From: Knufia peltigerae
Lineage: Eukaryota > Ascomycota > Eurotiomycetes > Chaetothyriales > Trichomeriaceae
NCBI GenBank assembly: GCA_030247855.1
Contig: JAPDRN010000076.1
Coordinates: 113,738 to 177,737, forward strand
DNA: 64,000 nucleotides
Direction: 5' to 3'
Of this stretch, positions 24,627 to 34,707 are shown piece after piece. Position 1 is the first letter of the stretch; each line of letters starts with the position of its first letter. Under the pieces are notes generated by a model. It saw nothing but the letters and a program-made list of their open reading frames with translations, had not been told where the DNA came from and ran no database searches. The position numbers were made by a program, and so were the translations under genes.

Positions 24627-26078
24627 TCATAAGCGACCACTGCCATAGATCTTTGGAATCTTGGGTACGGCCGGCGTACCGTGACCATTCAAAGGATCTG
24701 GGAACCCTGCCTCGTGCAACATCTCAGTAAAGGTGGTGGTCGGCCTGCTTTCAAGTTCCGCCGCGCCGTCGATCCGAACACGCTTTGTCACGCTTGGGCT
24801 CCAATGGCCAGGAGAAACCGTTGGCTCGTAGCGTGCTGGAGTGAGAGTTTCCGGTTCATGTCCACCGTCCCGATCGTGCAACGAAGACACCGCAGAGTAT
24901 GTACTCAGACCCCGTGATTGCGTGTCTATGTTCGACCGGGCCATCTGGTCGCTGTACATATTGTCAGCTTTGGGAGGCGACTGGAACGGGCTACCCATAC
25001 TCGTGTTGGACGCATTGGGATTGTAGCGCTGAGCTGACATGCCTCGCAGTGGAGCAATGTGTGCAGGGATAGGTTGTGGGACCCCTTCGTTTCCTTGAGG
25101 TGAGAATACATGAATGCTCTCAGAGCTAAGTTCATGTCTGAGAGTGCGGTCCGGAGTTACCGGAGCAGGCACGCAAGTGGCATTGGGAACATTATTGGGC
25201 ACAGGTGGTGTGGGCATCTTCCAGTGCGATGTGCTGTTACCACTGAGAACCTGAGATTTCGTGGAGAAGATGGACTTGGCTCGGCCGGTGGTGCGGCGAA
25301 GAAAGTCTGTACGGAGTCCACCACTGGGGGATCCTAGCGGGATTGGATCTGAGATGGTGGGTTTGTAGGTCGATCTTGTAGAAGACGTCGAGCTGCGCGA
25401 TGCACGAGCTGGCTTGCGGTGGCGGCCAGAGCAGATTACCCATGCAAGCATGAGGAAAGCTCCAACAAACATGCCAGGGAAAAAGCCAGCCAGAAAAACC
25501 CCGACGGGGAATTTGTTGCAATTTGATGTCTGGGACACGGCTGAACTGAGACCCGTAGATGTTGGCGTGGATGTTGAGCTTGCAGAGGACTTTGATGCAG
25601 TTGATGTTGTTACGGAGGATGCAGTGACGTTGGTCTTGCTTGTACTGGCGATGAGGTTACAAACATTCTTGCCGTCTGGGGATAGAATGCACTCGTATCC
25701 GAATGGACAGCACCCATCGCCGCATGTTGGTAGCTTGTCGCTTAGCTTTGTGGTAAATATAGCAGCGTTTGCGTTTGCTGTTAGGTTCTGAGTCTGGATG
25801 TTGCAAGAAACGATCTGGATGTTGGAGCAATTATTGTTGTCCGGACAGCATAGACCTGATGATGAGTTGTCTAGCGATATGCAACTCGTTCCGGAAGGAC
25901 ATTTGAAATCGCTTGGTAGTTTGGGGTCAACTGCAGCACAGGAGAGATCATCTCGTTTTCCGAGTTGGAACAGAGTATTTTCCTCTTGAAAAGTCATGCC
26001 AAAGGCTGAGGCCGAAGACAGTATAACGGAGGTGGTCCATAAGAGCCACAGGCCACTTGGGCTGGAAAATAGGTACAT
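24627..26078 (-). CDS. Cys-rich, Ser/Thr-stalked single-pass membrane protein (unknown function)
   Basis: A single exon encodes 483 aa from the ATG at 26078. An ATG 20 codons earlier (26138) is possible but would put charged residues before the signal peptide. The protein has a signal peptide (SGLWLLWTTSVILSSASAFG), a Cys-rich ectodomain with CCPDNNNC and GDGCCPFGYECI motifs that resemble fungal granulin-like or CCxxG surface modules, a Ser/Thr-rich stalk of about 50 residues likely to be O-glycosylated, a membrane helix (GVFLAGFFPGMFVGAFLMLA), then a long Ser/Pro/Arg-rich cytosolic tail. This layout suits a wall-facing sensor or adhesin, but no function is known. It is head-to-head with the mitoribosomal gene. 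Confidence 0.82.
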   Translation of the reverse strand: MYLFSSPSGLWLLWTTSVILSSASAFGMTFQEENTLFQLGKRDDLSCAAVDPKLPSDFKCPSGTSCISLDNSSSGLCCPDNNNCSNIQIVSCNIQTQNLTANANAAIFTTKLSDKLPTCGDGCCPFGYECILSPDGKNVCNLIASTSKTNVTASSVTTSTASKSSASSTSTPTSTGLSSAVSQTSNCNKFPVGVFLAGFFPGMFVGAFLMLAWVICSGRHRKPARASRSSTSSTRSTYKPTISDPIPLGSPSGGLRTDFLRRTTGRAKSIFSTKSQVLSGNSTSHWKMPTPPVPNNVPNATCVPAPVTPDRTLRHELSSESIHVFSPQGNEGVPQPIPAHIAPLRGMSAQRYNPNASNTSMGSPFQSPPKADNMYSDQMARSNIDTQSRGLSTYSAVSSLHDRDGGHEPETLTPARYEPTVSPGHWSPSVTKRVRIDGAAELESRPTTTFTEMLHEAGFPDPLNGHGTPAVPKIPKIYGSGRL

Positions 26079-26809
26079 CGTGTAGTATAGACGTGGTTGG
26101 GAAGAATCAGATAGCACGGCAGAGCCGAGGTTGCTCAAAGTCGGACCAGTCGTTTGTAATGTATAAAGGGCAGCTCAGCTGGATCGTTGAAAGGCGTAGG
26201 CCAAAATAGCAGCGTGAACGAAGCGTGATAAACAAAGGCTTCCAAGAAACGAACAAAGAAACGGTGATACACTCACCTTTGAACCATGACTTACTGAAAG
26301 AAAACGACCGAGACATAGATTATAGGTCTTGTAAGATGGCGACAAGTGACCCAGCTGGAATATGCGTTGTGTTGCAGTGGTAGACTTTTCTGGCCCTTTG
26401 ATAGCCATTGACTATGAACACTCAGGCAGCTGTTGAAAATGGTCCGAGAATAGCCAGTGCTTTGCCGCTTGCGCGAATGTTGCGCGACTTCAGGACAGGG
26501 TCCGTAAGCACATCATGTGAACGAAACAGTCGATCATGTTGGAAGTATTGGCCCTTGGCCACCGAAGTTTTAGGAAGTGTAGAGGATGGAGGTGGCAGAG
26601 TCGATTGTTTCAGGAGATGTGCTGAGAAGGAAAATGAAGCTATGTGATTGGCCAGGGCCTTGACGCCATTTGATTGGGTCACGCAGAAGAGCAGCGGCAC
26701 TATTCCTCTTTCAAAAACTGCGGCCAGTCTTTGAAGAAAATCAATCTACAACACTTACGAGTAGTTGTTTGGCCGGGCAAATGAAGTTGGGCCGTTCAGT
26801 ATTCCGTTC
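26079..26809. promoter_or_regulatory. Divergent promoter region, membrane protein / mS42-like
   Basis: A 731-bp gap lies between two divergent start codons. It ends with a short uORF directly before the mS42-like gene (listed separately). No TATA box stands out. Confidence 0.45.
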
Positions 26810-26813
26810 ATGA
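26781..26813 (+). promoter_or_regulatory. uORF overlapping the mS42-like start codon (ATGA)
   Basis: An 11-codon frame (ATG at 26781, ten residues MKLGRSVFRS) ends with TGA at 26811-26813, overlapping the main ATG at 26810 by two bases. This arrangement permits termination and re-initiation. It depends on transcription starting upstream of 26781, which the sequence alone cannot show. Confidence 0.45.
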
Positions 26814-27888
26814 TCACACGACCGTCGACGAGGCCGCAGTCTCTGCTGCGAGCCATCGTCAAACAAAGTGTTTGTTAAATCCTACGCAAAAGCAGGTGCA
26901 TAGCTAACTTAGCTTTCTCTAGTCTGTTCTTCCCCGAACTCAGCGTCGATGCAAACATACTCCTCCGGTATGGGCGGATGCAAAGAAGCAGGAGAGGTTC
27001 GCCGAGAACGGCGTTCCGGGCTTTCTCTCAGCCAACACCTTTCAAGAAACGTACACGAAATATGCTCAACACCTATGTGACAAGTTGACGGAATATACCC
27101 AAGGCACGTTTTCTTCCCCGAGGACGGTTCTTTGACGAATAGTCGATCTAACATTTTGCTCAAAAGGAACACCGGATGAACATACTCAGACTAGAACCCT
27201 TCATTGGCAGAACGCCCACCGAGCCGATCGAGCAGCCCTCTACAACCATGCAGCCATGGCAGACCACACCCTCTTCTTTTGGGAAGCCCTGACAGACAGT
27301 CAGGATCCCGTCGAGCGACGTCCAGGAGTGCAGACGGCCAAAAACATAGAGTCGGACTTTGGATCTCTGGAGAACCTGCGCTCCGAGTTCCTCGAGATTG
27401 CAGACGCCATGTTCGGAAACGGGTTCGTCTGGCTGATGAAGCCGACATCGTTCGGTGGTATGACGATCCTCGCCACGTACAACGCCGGCAGCCCGTGGCC
27501 TCAGGCGGCGCCACGAAGGGACACGCAAGACATGGCCAACTTCAACGGCCGAGAGGTCGCGGATCAACTCAAGAATGCAGCCCGCGTGGTCGACGGGTCG
27601 AGAACGGCCGGCCACAGTGGCCGCTTCAGCATGTACCAGTCGAACAAATTTGTCGGCGCGCTCAACGCCACACCCATTCTCTGCGCCAATGTCTGGCAAC
27701 ACCAGTGGATTCCGGATTACGGGATGCTTGGGAAGCGAGCTTACCTGACCGCGTGGTGGGACAGCATTGATTGGCAAAAGGTCGAAGAACGACTGGTCCA
27801 TGCCGAGACTGAAAATTACTATGGTGGCAGACGCACGAAGAACATTGCAAGCATCGAGGCTGTCGGAAGAGGCATGGGCGATATCTAA
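26810..27888 (+). CDS. Mitochondrial small-subunit ribosomal protein, SOD-fold (mS42-like)
   Basis: Three exons (26810-26869, 26923-27103, 27167-27888) give 320 aa. Exon 1 supplies an Arg-rich presequence (MITRPSTRPQSLLRAIVKQS). Exon 2 carries ENGVPGFLSANTFQETYTKY and exon 3 starts GTPDEHTQTRTLHWQNAHRA, both typical of the fungal mS42/mS43 proteins that derive from iron/manganese superoxide dismutase. Later stretches (FGNGFVWLMKPTSFGGMTIL, NVWQHQWIPDYGMLGKRAYL) keep the SOD C-terminal fold, but metal-ligand positions are not all kept, as expected for a structural ribosomal protein. Homologous continuity demands that the second intron (63 bp) uses a GC-AG donor (CAAG/GCACGT); no GT donor keeps the frame. 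mS42 versus mS43 is not settled. Confidence 0.82.
27104..27166 (+). other. GC-AG intron
   Basis: The intron begins GCACGT and ends CAAAAG, with a CTAAC-type branch point (GATCTAAC) about 15 nt before the acceptor. The only GT alternative nearby (27109) puts a stop codon into the joined frame. Confidence 0.6.
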
Positions 27889-28336
27889 TAAAATCTCGCG
27901 ACATGTGCACCTCTGTCCGACCTCCGATTTGTTCAGAATTCCATTCTACGGATGTTTTTCCACAAAGTGAACATGAATTGTAGAACATTTTGGATGGTGT
28001 ATTAATACTGTCAAGATTATGTAGACCAAATCACACACATATCAGTGGCACTCTCGCCTCATTCGTGAAACGGTGTGTTCAGCCTTTGGTTTCGTCCCGT
28101 GGAATGGTGACCAGACTCGACCAGCCTTGACCGTCTGACAGCAAGTCTCGCTGGTCTCGGCTCGTATTTGCCTGTAGTGTACTCTAGGCCGGGAAGCCGC
28201 GGCCGGTGACATTGATGCTAATCACGTCAACGACGCCTTTTCCGGTCGACTTAGCGGAGCGAGACCCAGCGTGCTGTCTTCTTCGAAAGGAACTGTGAAC
28301 AGTCGTTGTTTCTTATTTGATCCTTCTTGGCTCCTC
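27889..28336. other. Convergent 3' intergenic region
   Basis: A 448-bp gap lies between the converging mS42-like and PRP17 genes. It should hold both polyadenylation regions. Nothing else was recognised. Confidence 0.5.
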
Positions 28337-30103
28337 TCAATCCCAATATCTAATAATGCCATCCAGTCCACCCGTGGCGACTTTGCTAGTTTCCTGCCCA
28401 TGCCACGCGACACAGGTAACCGCGCCGGTGCCCTCTCCTCCAGCCTGAACCTTGTGCCACATCTTGCCCGTTTTCCAATCCCAAAAGCACACAAAGCCGC
28501 CGGTATCTCCTGAAGCAATAATCCCACCATCGGGTGAGATGGCCACGTCGATCGCATACCCACTGGTGTTGTGCCCGCGGAATCCCTTTTTGCGATTCTG
28601 TCGGAACTTGTCGCCCGCCGCGTACACGACGATCTGGTTGTCGGCGCTCTGGAACGCAACGTACTTCCCACTGGGGTGTGGCGCGGCCCTCACCAGAGCA
28701 TACATGCTGGGATCAGCGATGAACTTGATAGGTACGGGGATGCCGTATTCCCATGCCCTCAGAGACTTATCGTCTGATGTGGATATGAACCTCCGGCCTT
28801 CGTCGACGAACGTGAGCGTATTAATTGGTCCGAGATGGTGGTCGTATTCTTGCGTTAATTCACCTGATCTCGTATCGAACTGGACAATCTTTTTATCGGA
28901 CATGCCGGCGATGAATTCATTGCCGTCCGGATGGAAGCGTAGGGTGTGAGGAGTCTTGCCGGTCGTGAAGCGTGATATGCATTTTCCTGTCTCGGTATCC
29001 CACAGCTTCATTTGGCGATCATAGGACGCAGAAAGAAAAGTGCGACCTGAAGGATGGAAGTCGGTGTCTGTGACGGCTTTGTTGTGGCCAGAGAATGTCC
29101 GCAATAGCGTTCGGTCGTGGTGTGCGTCCCAAAGGGCAATTTTTGAGTCGGCAGAAGAGGATAGTAGGAGATGAGAAGAATGAGGAATAAAGCGTAGGGA
29201 TGTGATGGGTTTGGTGTGGTATTTGTACACGTGGATGAGTTTCTTCGGGGCGTAGTTCTGTATAGATCCAGGTTCTTTGCGCAGGTCGATATCCAGATCT
29301 TGAGGAACGTGCATGTAGGTACGGCCTTGGTAGTCGAATTCCGAAGCACCATGAAATTCTGTGGTTTCGGAGGCGTTCGAGTCTTCGGCATATGCCGTGG
29401 CTTCCTTGGGAGGCGGCGGCAGAGGGTCAAGCCCTTCTTCTACCCATTCCTCGTCCGATGCGAGTTCCTGGTCGGCGGCTGCTTCGGCTCGCTCATACGC
29501 CACGTCGTCGCTCGTGTATTTCGCCCACGGCCCGAGGTAGGCGCCTTCACCGTCCACTATGCTGCTATCACCCTTCCGTTGTCTCTTGGCTCGAATAACT
29601 GCGCTCTCATCCTTGGTGTGTCGTATCTGAACAACGTCCTTTCCGCCGTATTTTGCGACCGCATCTTGATTCCCTACGTATGCCCCGTTTAAACTGGGAT
29701 CTTTTGTGTAGCCAAGACTCTGGAAGGTACGATGCTGTGTTTTGAAGGTGGATTCGGACATGGCAGTCTCTTCGGCGTGACCTGTGGGTACATTCTTGCG
29801 CTTGAGTGCGTTTCCCGTTGTGGATTTGAACGGGTTAACGGGGCCCTGTGATGGCCTCGAGAGGTTGTCGTATGTGGCATTGTAGGTGAGTGCATTGCTC
29901 GTGGGGTTCGCTAGCATTATCTGCATTTCACTCGCAACCTGTAAGATGTTAGGTCGACCAGCACTGTGCCTTGAGATCGAAGACCAAACCTCTGTGGAAA
30001 CATCTGGTGCAGCGTTTACGGGCTTTGGCTGCGCCCGAGTAGGTTGGGCCGTCGGAGTTTCATCATCGCTGGACTCGTAGCCCGCACCGAGAAGACCAGA
30101 CAT
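28337..30103 (-). CDS. PRP17: Pre-mRNA splicing factor PRP17/CDC40 (WD40)
   Basis: Proposed exons are 30103-29990 and 29938-28337, giving 571 aa with a 51-bp intron removed. The start MSGLLGAGYESSDDE is the usual PRP17 N-terminus. The middle contains DLSRPSQGPVNPFKS and STFKTQHRTFQSLGYT, both diagnostic. Seven WD40 repeats fill about residues 280-571, beginning KLIHVYKYHTKPITSLRFIP and ending GGLDGIIRYWD. PRP17 joins the spliceosome for the second catalytic step. The intron has a GTTTGG donor, a CTAAC branch and a TTACAG acceptor; it is a multiple of three and stop-free, so an unspliced message would encode 588 aa with 17 extra residues after DVSTE. I favour splicing because the insert breaks a conserved stretch, but the unspliced form cannot be excluded. 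Confidence 0.93.
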   Translation of the reverse strand: MSGLLGAGYESSDDETPTAQPTRAQPKPVNAAPDVSTEVWSSISRHSAGRPNILQVASEMQIMLANPTSNALTYNATYDNLSRPSQGPVNPFKSTTGNALKRKNVPTGHAEETAMSESTFKTQHRTFQSLGYTKDPSLNGAYVGNQDAVAKYGGKDVVQIRHTKDESAVIRAKRQRKGDSSIVDGEGAYLGPWAKYTSDDVAYERAEAAADQELASDEEWVEEGLDPLPPPPKEATAYAEDSNASETTEFHGASEFDYQGRTYMHVPQDLDIDLRKEPGSIQNYAPKKLIHVYKYHTKPITSLRFIPHSSHLLLSSSADSKIALWDAHHDRTLLRTFSGHNKAVTDTDFHPSGRTFLSASYDRQMKLWDTETGKCISRFTTGKTPHTLRFHPDGNEFIAGMSDKKIVQFDTRSGELTQEYDHHLGPINTLTFVDEGRRFISTSDDKSLRAWEYGIPVPIKFIADPSMYALVRAAPHPSGKYVAFQSADNQIVVYAAGDKFRQNRKKGFRGHNTSGYAIDVAISPDGGIIASGDTGGFVCFWDWKTGKMWHKVQAGGEGTGAVTCVAWHGQETSKVATGGLDGIIRYWD

Positions 30104-30913
30104 GGTGATAAAACAGGTCTGTCTCGGGGGCTGCAAAAGGTCGATTATATGAGTTGTAGGGTATGTTTCGAGAATGCGAGCCGCAGCCTTGCGCAAAGAA
30201 TCTTGCCCGCAGACATTGCCTTGGGCCAAGACTTTTCTTGGCAGCGGAATATGTACAAAACTTACGAGTAACAACCAAACATCTCTGTTGGGGGAAGTAC
30301 AGAGCACAAGACCTTATTCTATCCTCTGCCAGTGCCAGGACCTACAATTACCTACGTGTATTTCAGAATGTCGGTTTACAATCTTGGGTAAGTGAGCCGT
30401 ATTGGCCATCGTCAGTGCTTGGCTTCACCAAGTGTTTGAACGGTAGGATTTGAAAAGAGAGCAAGTGCTCTTCCATACCTTCACCTAGTCCCAGGATGGA
30501 TACATGAGAACTCCTATGTTAGTTTCACTCTACGGATGCTTGAGAGGGACCTCGTGTACGAGTACTTATCACGCCTCGGCGGGGACTCGGATCGGGTCTA
30601 GGAGCAAGACCCGAGCATGGATATTGACCATTCAGACTGTGGGAAGGGAAATGCTGCATACTGCTGACATCGAACCTAGCCCGGTCATTGTTGAAGCACC
30701 GTGGAGAGAACGGTTTGTTATGCTTAGAGTGAAAGGAAGAGACAGTTGGTCATTGACTATCACCGAAAACCCACGCATTCTTGCATATTTACAAGTTATG
30801 CGCAATCCCGCTCTGTAAGATGACTAATTCCGCAATTGGTCCGAACGGTGGAGAAAAGACACTGCTTTTATTATACCGGGGTTAAAACAACAAGAAGGGT
30901 TGATGTAGTACTA

Positions 30914-31118
30914 TTCAAGCACAAGACTTCTTCATTCAAGCACAAGACTTCTTCATTCAAGCACAAGACTTCTTCATTCAAGCACAAGACTTCTTCATTC
31001 AAGCACAAGANNNNNNNNNNNNNNNNNNNNNNNNNNNNNNNNNNNNNNNNNNNNNNNNNNNNNNNNNNNNNNNNNNNNNNNNNNNNNNNNNNNNNNNNNN
31101 NNNNNNNNNACTTCTTCA
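30914..31118 (+). repeat. 21-bp tandem repeat interrupted by assembly gap
   Basis: Four complete copies and one partial copy of a 21-bp unit (starting TTCAAGCACAAGACTT) run from 30914 to 31010. The N run follows, and nine further bases of the unit (31110-31118) resume directly after it. The copies seen are identical. The repeat ends about 70 nt before the start codon of the dehydrogenase gene, so it lies in its promoter or leader. True copy number is unknown. Confidence 0.9.
31011..31109. other. Assembly gap (99 N)
   Basis: The gap sits inside the tandem repeat, so the assembler most likely collapsed or failed there. The 99-base size is not compatible with a whole number of 21-bp units joining both flanks, so it is probably nominal. 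Confidence 0.95.
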
Positions 31119-31188
31119 TACTCTCAACATCCTCTCTCTATCTCTCTCGTCTTGCTTGTTTGCATACACAAAAGAAAAGAAAAACAAA

Positions 31189-32424
31189 ATGGCACGCCTC
31201 GCTCCTTACCTCGAACAACACAAAACCGAAAGCCTCAAAGGACCAGGTGACTCCCGACCAACAGCCGCCCAAATAATCAAGGATCAAGGCCTCATTGCGA
31301 GTCCCGAATGGAGTGGCAGGGTCATTCTCATTACAGGATGCTCTCCAGGAGGTCTCGGAGCTGACACTGCTAAAGCTCTTCATCTGACCGGTGCGGACGT
31401 CTACATCACTGTCCGGGATGTCGCCAAGGGAAAGCAGGTTGCAGACGAGATTCTGCCTGACGGCAAGCCGGGCAAAGTCTCTGTGATCAAGATGGACTTG
31501 GGTTCATTGGCCAGCATCCGTGCCGGAGCAGAAGAGTTCCTCCGCCAGAGCGGTGGCAAGCTCAACATCCTAATCAACAACGCAGGTAAGTAAGGATCTT
31601 GACTTGATGGAACAGGGAGAAAGAATGGGGGACACCCTTTCCTGCTTAGAGATGGAGTCACTTTTCAATTAACGCTTTTTTGTTCTCTGCCAGGAATCAT
31701 GGCCTGTCCACAAGGCAAAACTTCCGATGGATTTGAACTCCAATTAGGCACCAACCATCTAGGTACGTTTACTACTCCTACTACTACCACTATTACTCTG
31801 GCTTCCATGGCATTGGTGTGTGTGCGTGTGTATGATCCTTTCTTTACCTGATCCCCGTGCTTCCCAGCCCACTTCTATCTCTTCCACCAAGTCAAGGCCG
31901 CCCTTTTGGCCTCGGCGACCCCGTCGTTCAACTCCCGCGTCGTGTCGGTCGCCTCCGCCGCCCACAGACACGCCCCGATCAACTTTGACGATCTCAACTA
32001 CGAACGCACCGAGTACGTCCCCATCGACGCCTACGGTCAGTCCAAACTCGCAAACATCTACTTTGCCAACGAGTTGGACCGGAAATACAGGGCCCGGAAC
32101 TTGCGTGCCTTGAGCTTGCATCCGGGAGGAATCCTCACCCCTCTCGCGAGGTATCTCCCGAACACTCATGACCTCATGAACGATGAAGGCCTGATGAAGA
32201 TGATGAAGAATACCGAGCAGGGAGCCGCCACCACCGTCTGGGCCGCGGTGGCCAAAGAATTGGAGGGCAAGGGAGGTCTCTACCTCGATGAAGTCGCCGA
32301 GGCCGAACCCACTCCCGCGGACGCTCCTTACTACTCTGGTGGTTACAACAGTGATGCTTTCAACCCGGAGGGAGAAGAGAGACTTTGGACCGAAAGCTTG
32401 AAAATGACCGGATTGAGTGCGTGA
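31189..32424 (+). CDS. Short-chain dehydrogenase/reductase
   Basis: Three exons (31189-31585, 31694-31762, 31868-32424) give 340 aa. The cofactor motif TGCSPGGLG starts at about residue 49, NNAG is at about 130 and is joined to GIMACPQGKTSDGFELQLGT, and the catalytic pair YGQSK is at about 211-215 with the preceding SVASAA supplying the Ser. The layout matches the retinol-dehydrogenase/WWOX-like and light-induced Bli-4-like SDRs of fungi. It would reduce or oxidise an alcohol or carbonyl with NAD(P); the substrate is unknown. It converges on a P450 gene with 147 bp between stop codons, and the two may belong to the same small pathway, which is inference. The tandem repeat sits just upstream. 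Confidence 0.9.
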
Positions 32425-32571
32425 ATGAGGAAAAAAAAAGGGTGAGGACGACGACTTCGACAGCACAATTTCATATCGTTTAAGCCGCACTGGTGTTTCT
32501 ACCACCACCACCACCACCACAACATGACAACTCTTTTTCCTTAAAACAAAGATAGAGGGAAAAAAATAGAC

Positions 32572-34707
32572 TCAATGATCGACCACCTTCAATTTCACCT
32601 TCAACCGTCCCATACATCTCGGTGTGAACTTGTCCTGCCAGTCCATGTCGTGATCGGTCGTTACGGAATTGACAAAATCAAATCGTTCGACCAGGTGTGC
32701 GATTGCTTGATGAAGTTCCGCCAGAGCGAGACTATGTACACTCCGATACAGACAGGATTAGCCAAGTCTCATGTGCAATACCTTCTCAATAAGTCGATCT
32801 TTCGCAAGTAAAAGTAATTCAAGGAAAGACATGTCAAGAGCGACTTACTTTTGACCAATACAGTTCCTGCTCCCACGAGAAAAGCTAATCATGTGGCTTT
32901 CCAACTCGTTCACGTCGTCTCCCAGCCACCTCTCGGGCTTGAAGGTATACGGATCGTGGAATATTGCAGGGTCGTTGTTGTACACGTAATGGGAGAAAGA
33001 AACTCGAGTCTGTACGATGCCGTACGTGTCAACAAATTTTCCTTGTGCCACCAACAAACAACAACACACACACGATACCATACTATACTCGCACAGGGGA
33101 ACCGGCCGGGGGGGAGGGCAAACTTACTCCAGGTGCAATGACCTCGCCACACAAGACAGCTCCCTGAGGAGGTACCAGTCGAGGGAGTCGAGCAGAAGTG
33201 CCCATCGAGACACGTAGAGATTCTTTGACCACGGCTCTCTAAAAGTCGCACACAAAGAAAGTCGTCAGGTCCTTTCTGTCCCTGAGCTGAACGAGGTGAA
33301 AAAAAAACTCACCAAGTACGGCAGACTCTCCAGATCAGCAAGTGTCGTGACCGCTTCTGAGCCTCCCAGTTGGAGTTTGGCCTCTCCCAACTCCTGACGA
33401 AGTCTCTCCAGAATCCCCGGTCTCTTGATCATTTCCCAAAACCCAAAAGTCAACGCGTGGGCGGTCGTGTCGGTACCCGCGAGAAACATCAAGACGGCAT
33501 CGGCGGCCAACTCCTTGCGACTGACGACGTACCGACCACCCTTTGGGTCGAGGGCGTCGGCGAACATCGAGGACGTCACCTCCTTCGACCCGCTCGGCGC
33601 CTGAGCCAGGGATGTCACGAGCTCTTCACATCGCCTCATCATGTCCTTCATGGCCGCGGCCGCGGGGAACCACGCCTTGACCTTTTGGGTCGGCAGGACG
33701 TCGCCGAACACGAGCTTGTTCAGCAAGTTGCCGACGCCCGGAAAGTACCAGAAGAACGGCACGATGGGGGCGAACTCGTCCAGGTAGACCATCATGCTGG
33801 GTCTGAGGAGGGGGGCGTCCAACAAACCCAGGTTCATCTGGTAACAGTAATCCATCGTCACGTCGCCGGTGAAGCAAGCAAACGCCACGTCCAGATCGAC
33901 GGCTGTCCCTCGAGTCGCGAACTCGTCCAGTCGTTCCAGAAACCGGTCAAGTTTTTTGTTTATCAAAGGCTCCAGACGTTTGATGGCACGTCTGGAAAAG
34001 GCCTGGACGAACAAATCCCGATGGGGCTTTGCGACACGACCGTCGGAGACGTTCAGGAACGAACCTTCGCATTGTGGAGCATTGTAGAACTCTCGAGGTC
34101 GATGGAAATCCGAATTTGGTTTGAATACACTTTGAGGAAGGGTCGAGAAAGTCGGGTTAGTCCAAAAGACCAGGAAAAAGGACGATACAGGTCATCTCAC
34201 GTTCGATAAGCATCCCAATCAAAAACATGCAATTCATTAGGTCGTACTCGAACGATGGGTCCTGTAGAAAGGGGAGTGCATATAGGTCAGTACAAAGATA
34301 CACAGACACACACGCACACATGTGTGCTTCCTCCACCGAGCAAAAAAGACCTTTTGAGAAGTCTTTCCTGTGCGGTGTAGGACGGAAAGAAACTTGAATC
34401 TTTCCCATGTGTGAAACTTACGAAACAAGAGGGCAAACGCACCATATCGATCGTGGAGATGTTTCAAATGCTTCACGAGGCAATCCTCCGAGGACAAGTC
34501 GTAACTCACGGCGTACAAGTTCGTGACGGCCGCGAGTTTGGGACCAGGGAACCGAGCGAGTGGATGGAACGTCAATCGATAAATCGCGCGAAGGACGATT
34601 GTCGAGACCGAAATCAACAATAAAAACAAAATGGTCCCAGAGAAGGAGGAGGAGGACGAGGAGGAGGAGGAGGACGAAAGTGAAGGTGGTGGTGCCATCA
34701 TCATCAT
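32572..34707 (-). CDS. Cytochrome P450 (trichodiene oxygenase-like)
   Basis: Six exons (34707-34443, 34261-34201, 34129-33313, 33238-33128, 33009-32849, 32731-32572) give 524 aa. All joins restore P450 sequence, for example RYG/PIVRVRPNELHVFDW and CIGQN/LALAEL. The N-terminus has four Met codons, a poly-Ser run and a membrane anchor, then FHPLARFPGPKLAA. The I-helix AGTDTT is at about residue 326, ExxR in KESLR at about 387-390, PERW in FKPERW, and the heme loop FSRGSRNCIGQN with the ligand Cys at about 468. The SHYVYNNDPAIFHDPYTF stretch is typical of the trichodiene oxygenase-like (CYP58-type) clan. It is an ER monooxygenase; substrate unknown. The five introns are 71-181 bp. Confidence 0.9.

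Larger units (their letters stand above)
30104..31188. promoter_or_regulatory. Divergent region PRP17 / SDR with tandem repeat and gap
   Basis: This 1.1-kb stretch separates two divergent genes. Its distal part holds the 21-bp tandem repeat and the N run. The remaining sequence has no supported gene. Confidence 0.5.

Noticed and set aside
27160..27801. 213-codon minus-strand and 188-codon plus-strand alternative frames over the mS42-like gene
   Set aside because: Both are shadows of the conserved SOD-fold frame.
30914..31118. Tandem repeat considered as a CRISPR array or coding repeat
   Set aside because: The units are contiguous with no spacers, the organism is eukaryotic, and the readable peptide (SSFKHKT units) has no start or context as a gene.
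31759..32520. 253-codon minus-strand frame over the SDR gene
   Set aside because: It is antisense to SDR exon 3, whose motifs are clear.
33370..34209. 279-codon plus-strand frame over the P450 gene
   Set aside because: It is antisense to the large P450 exon.
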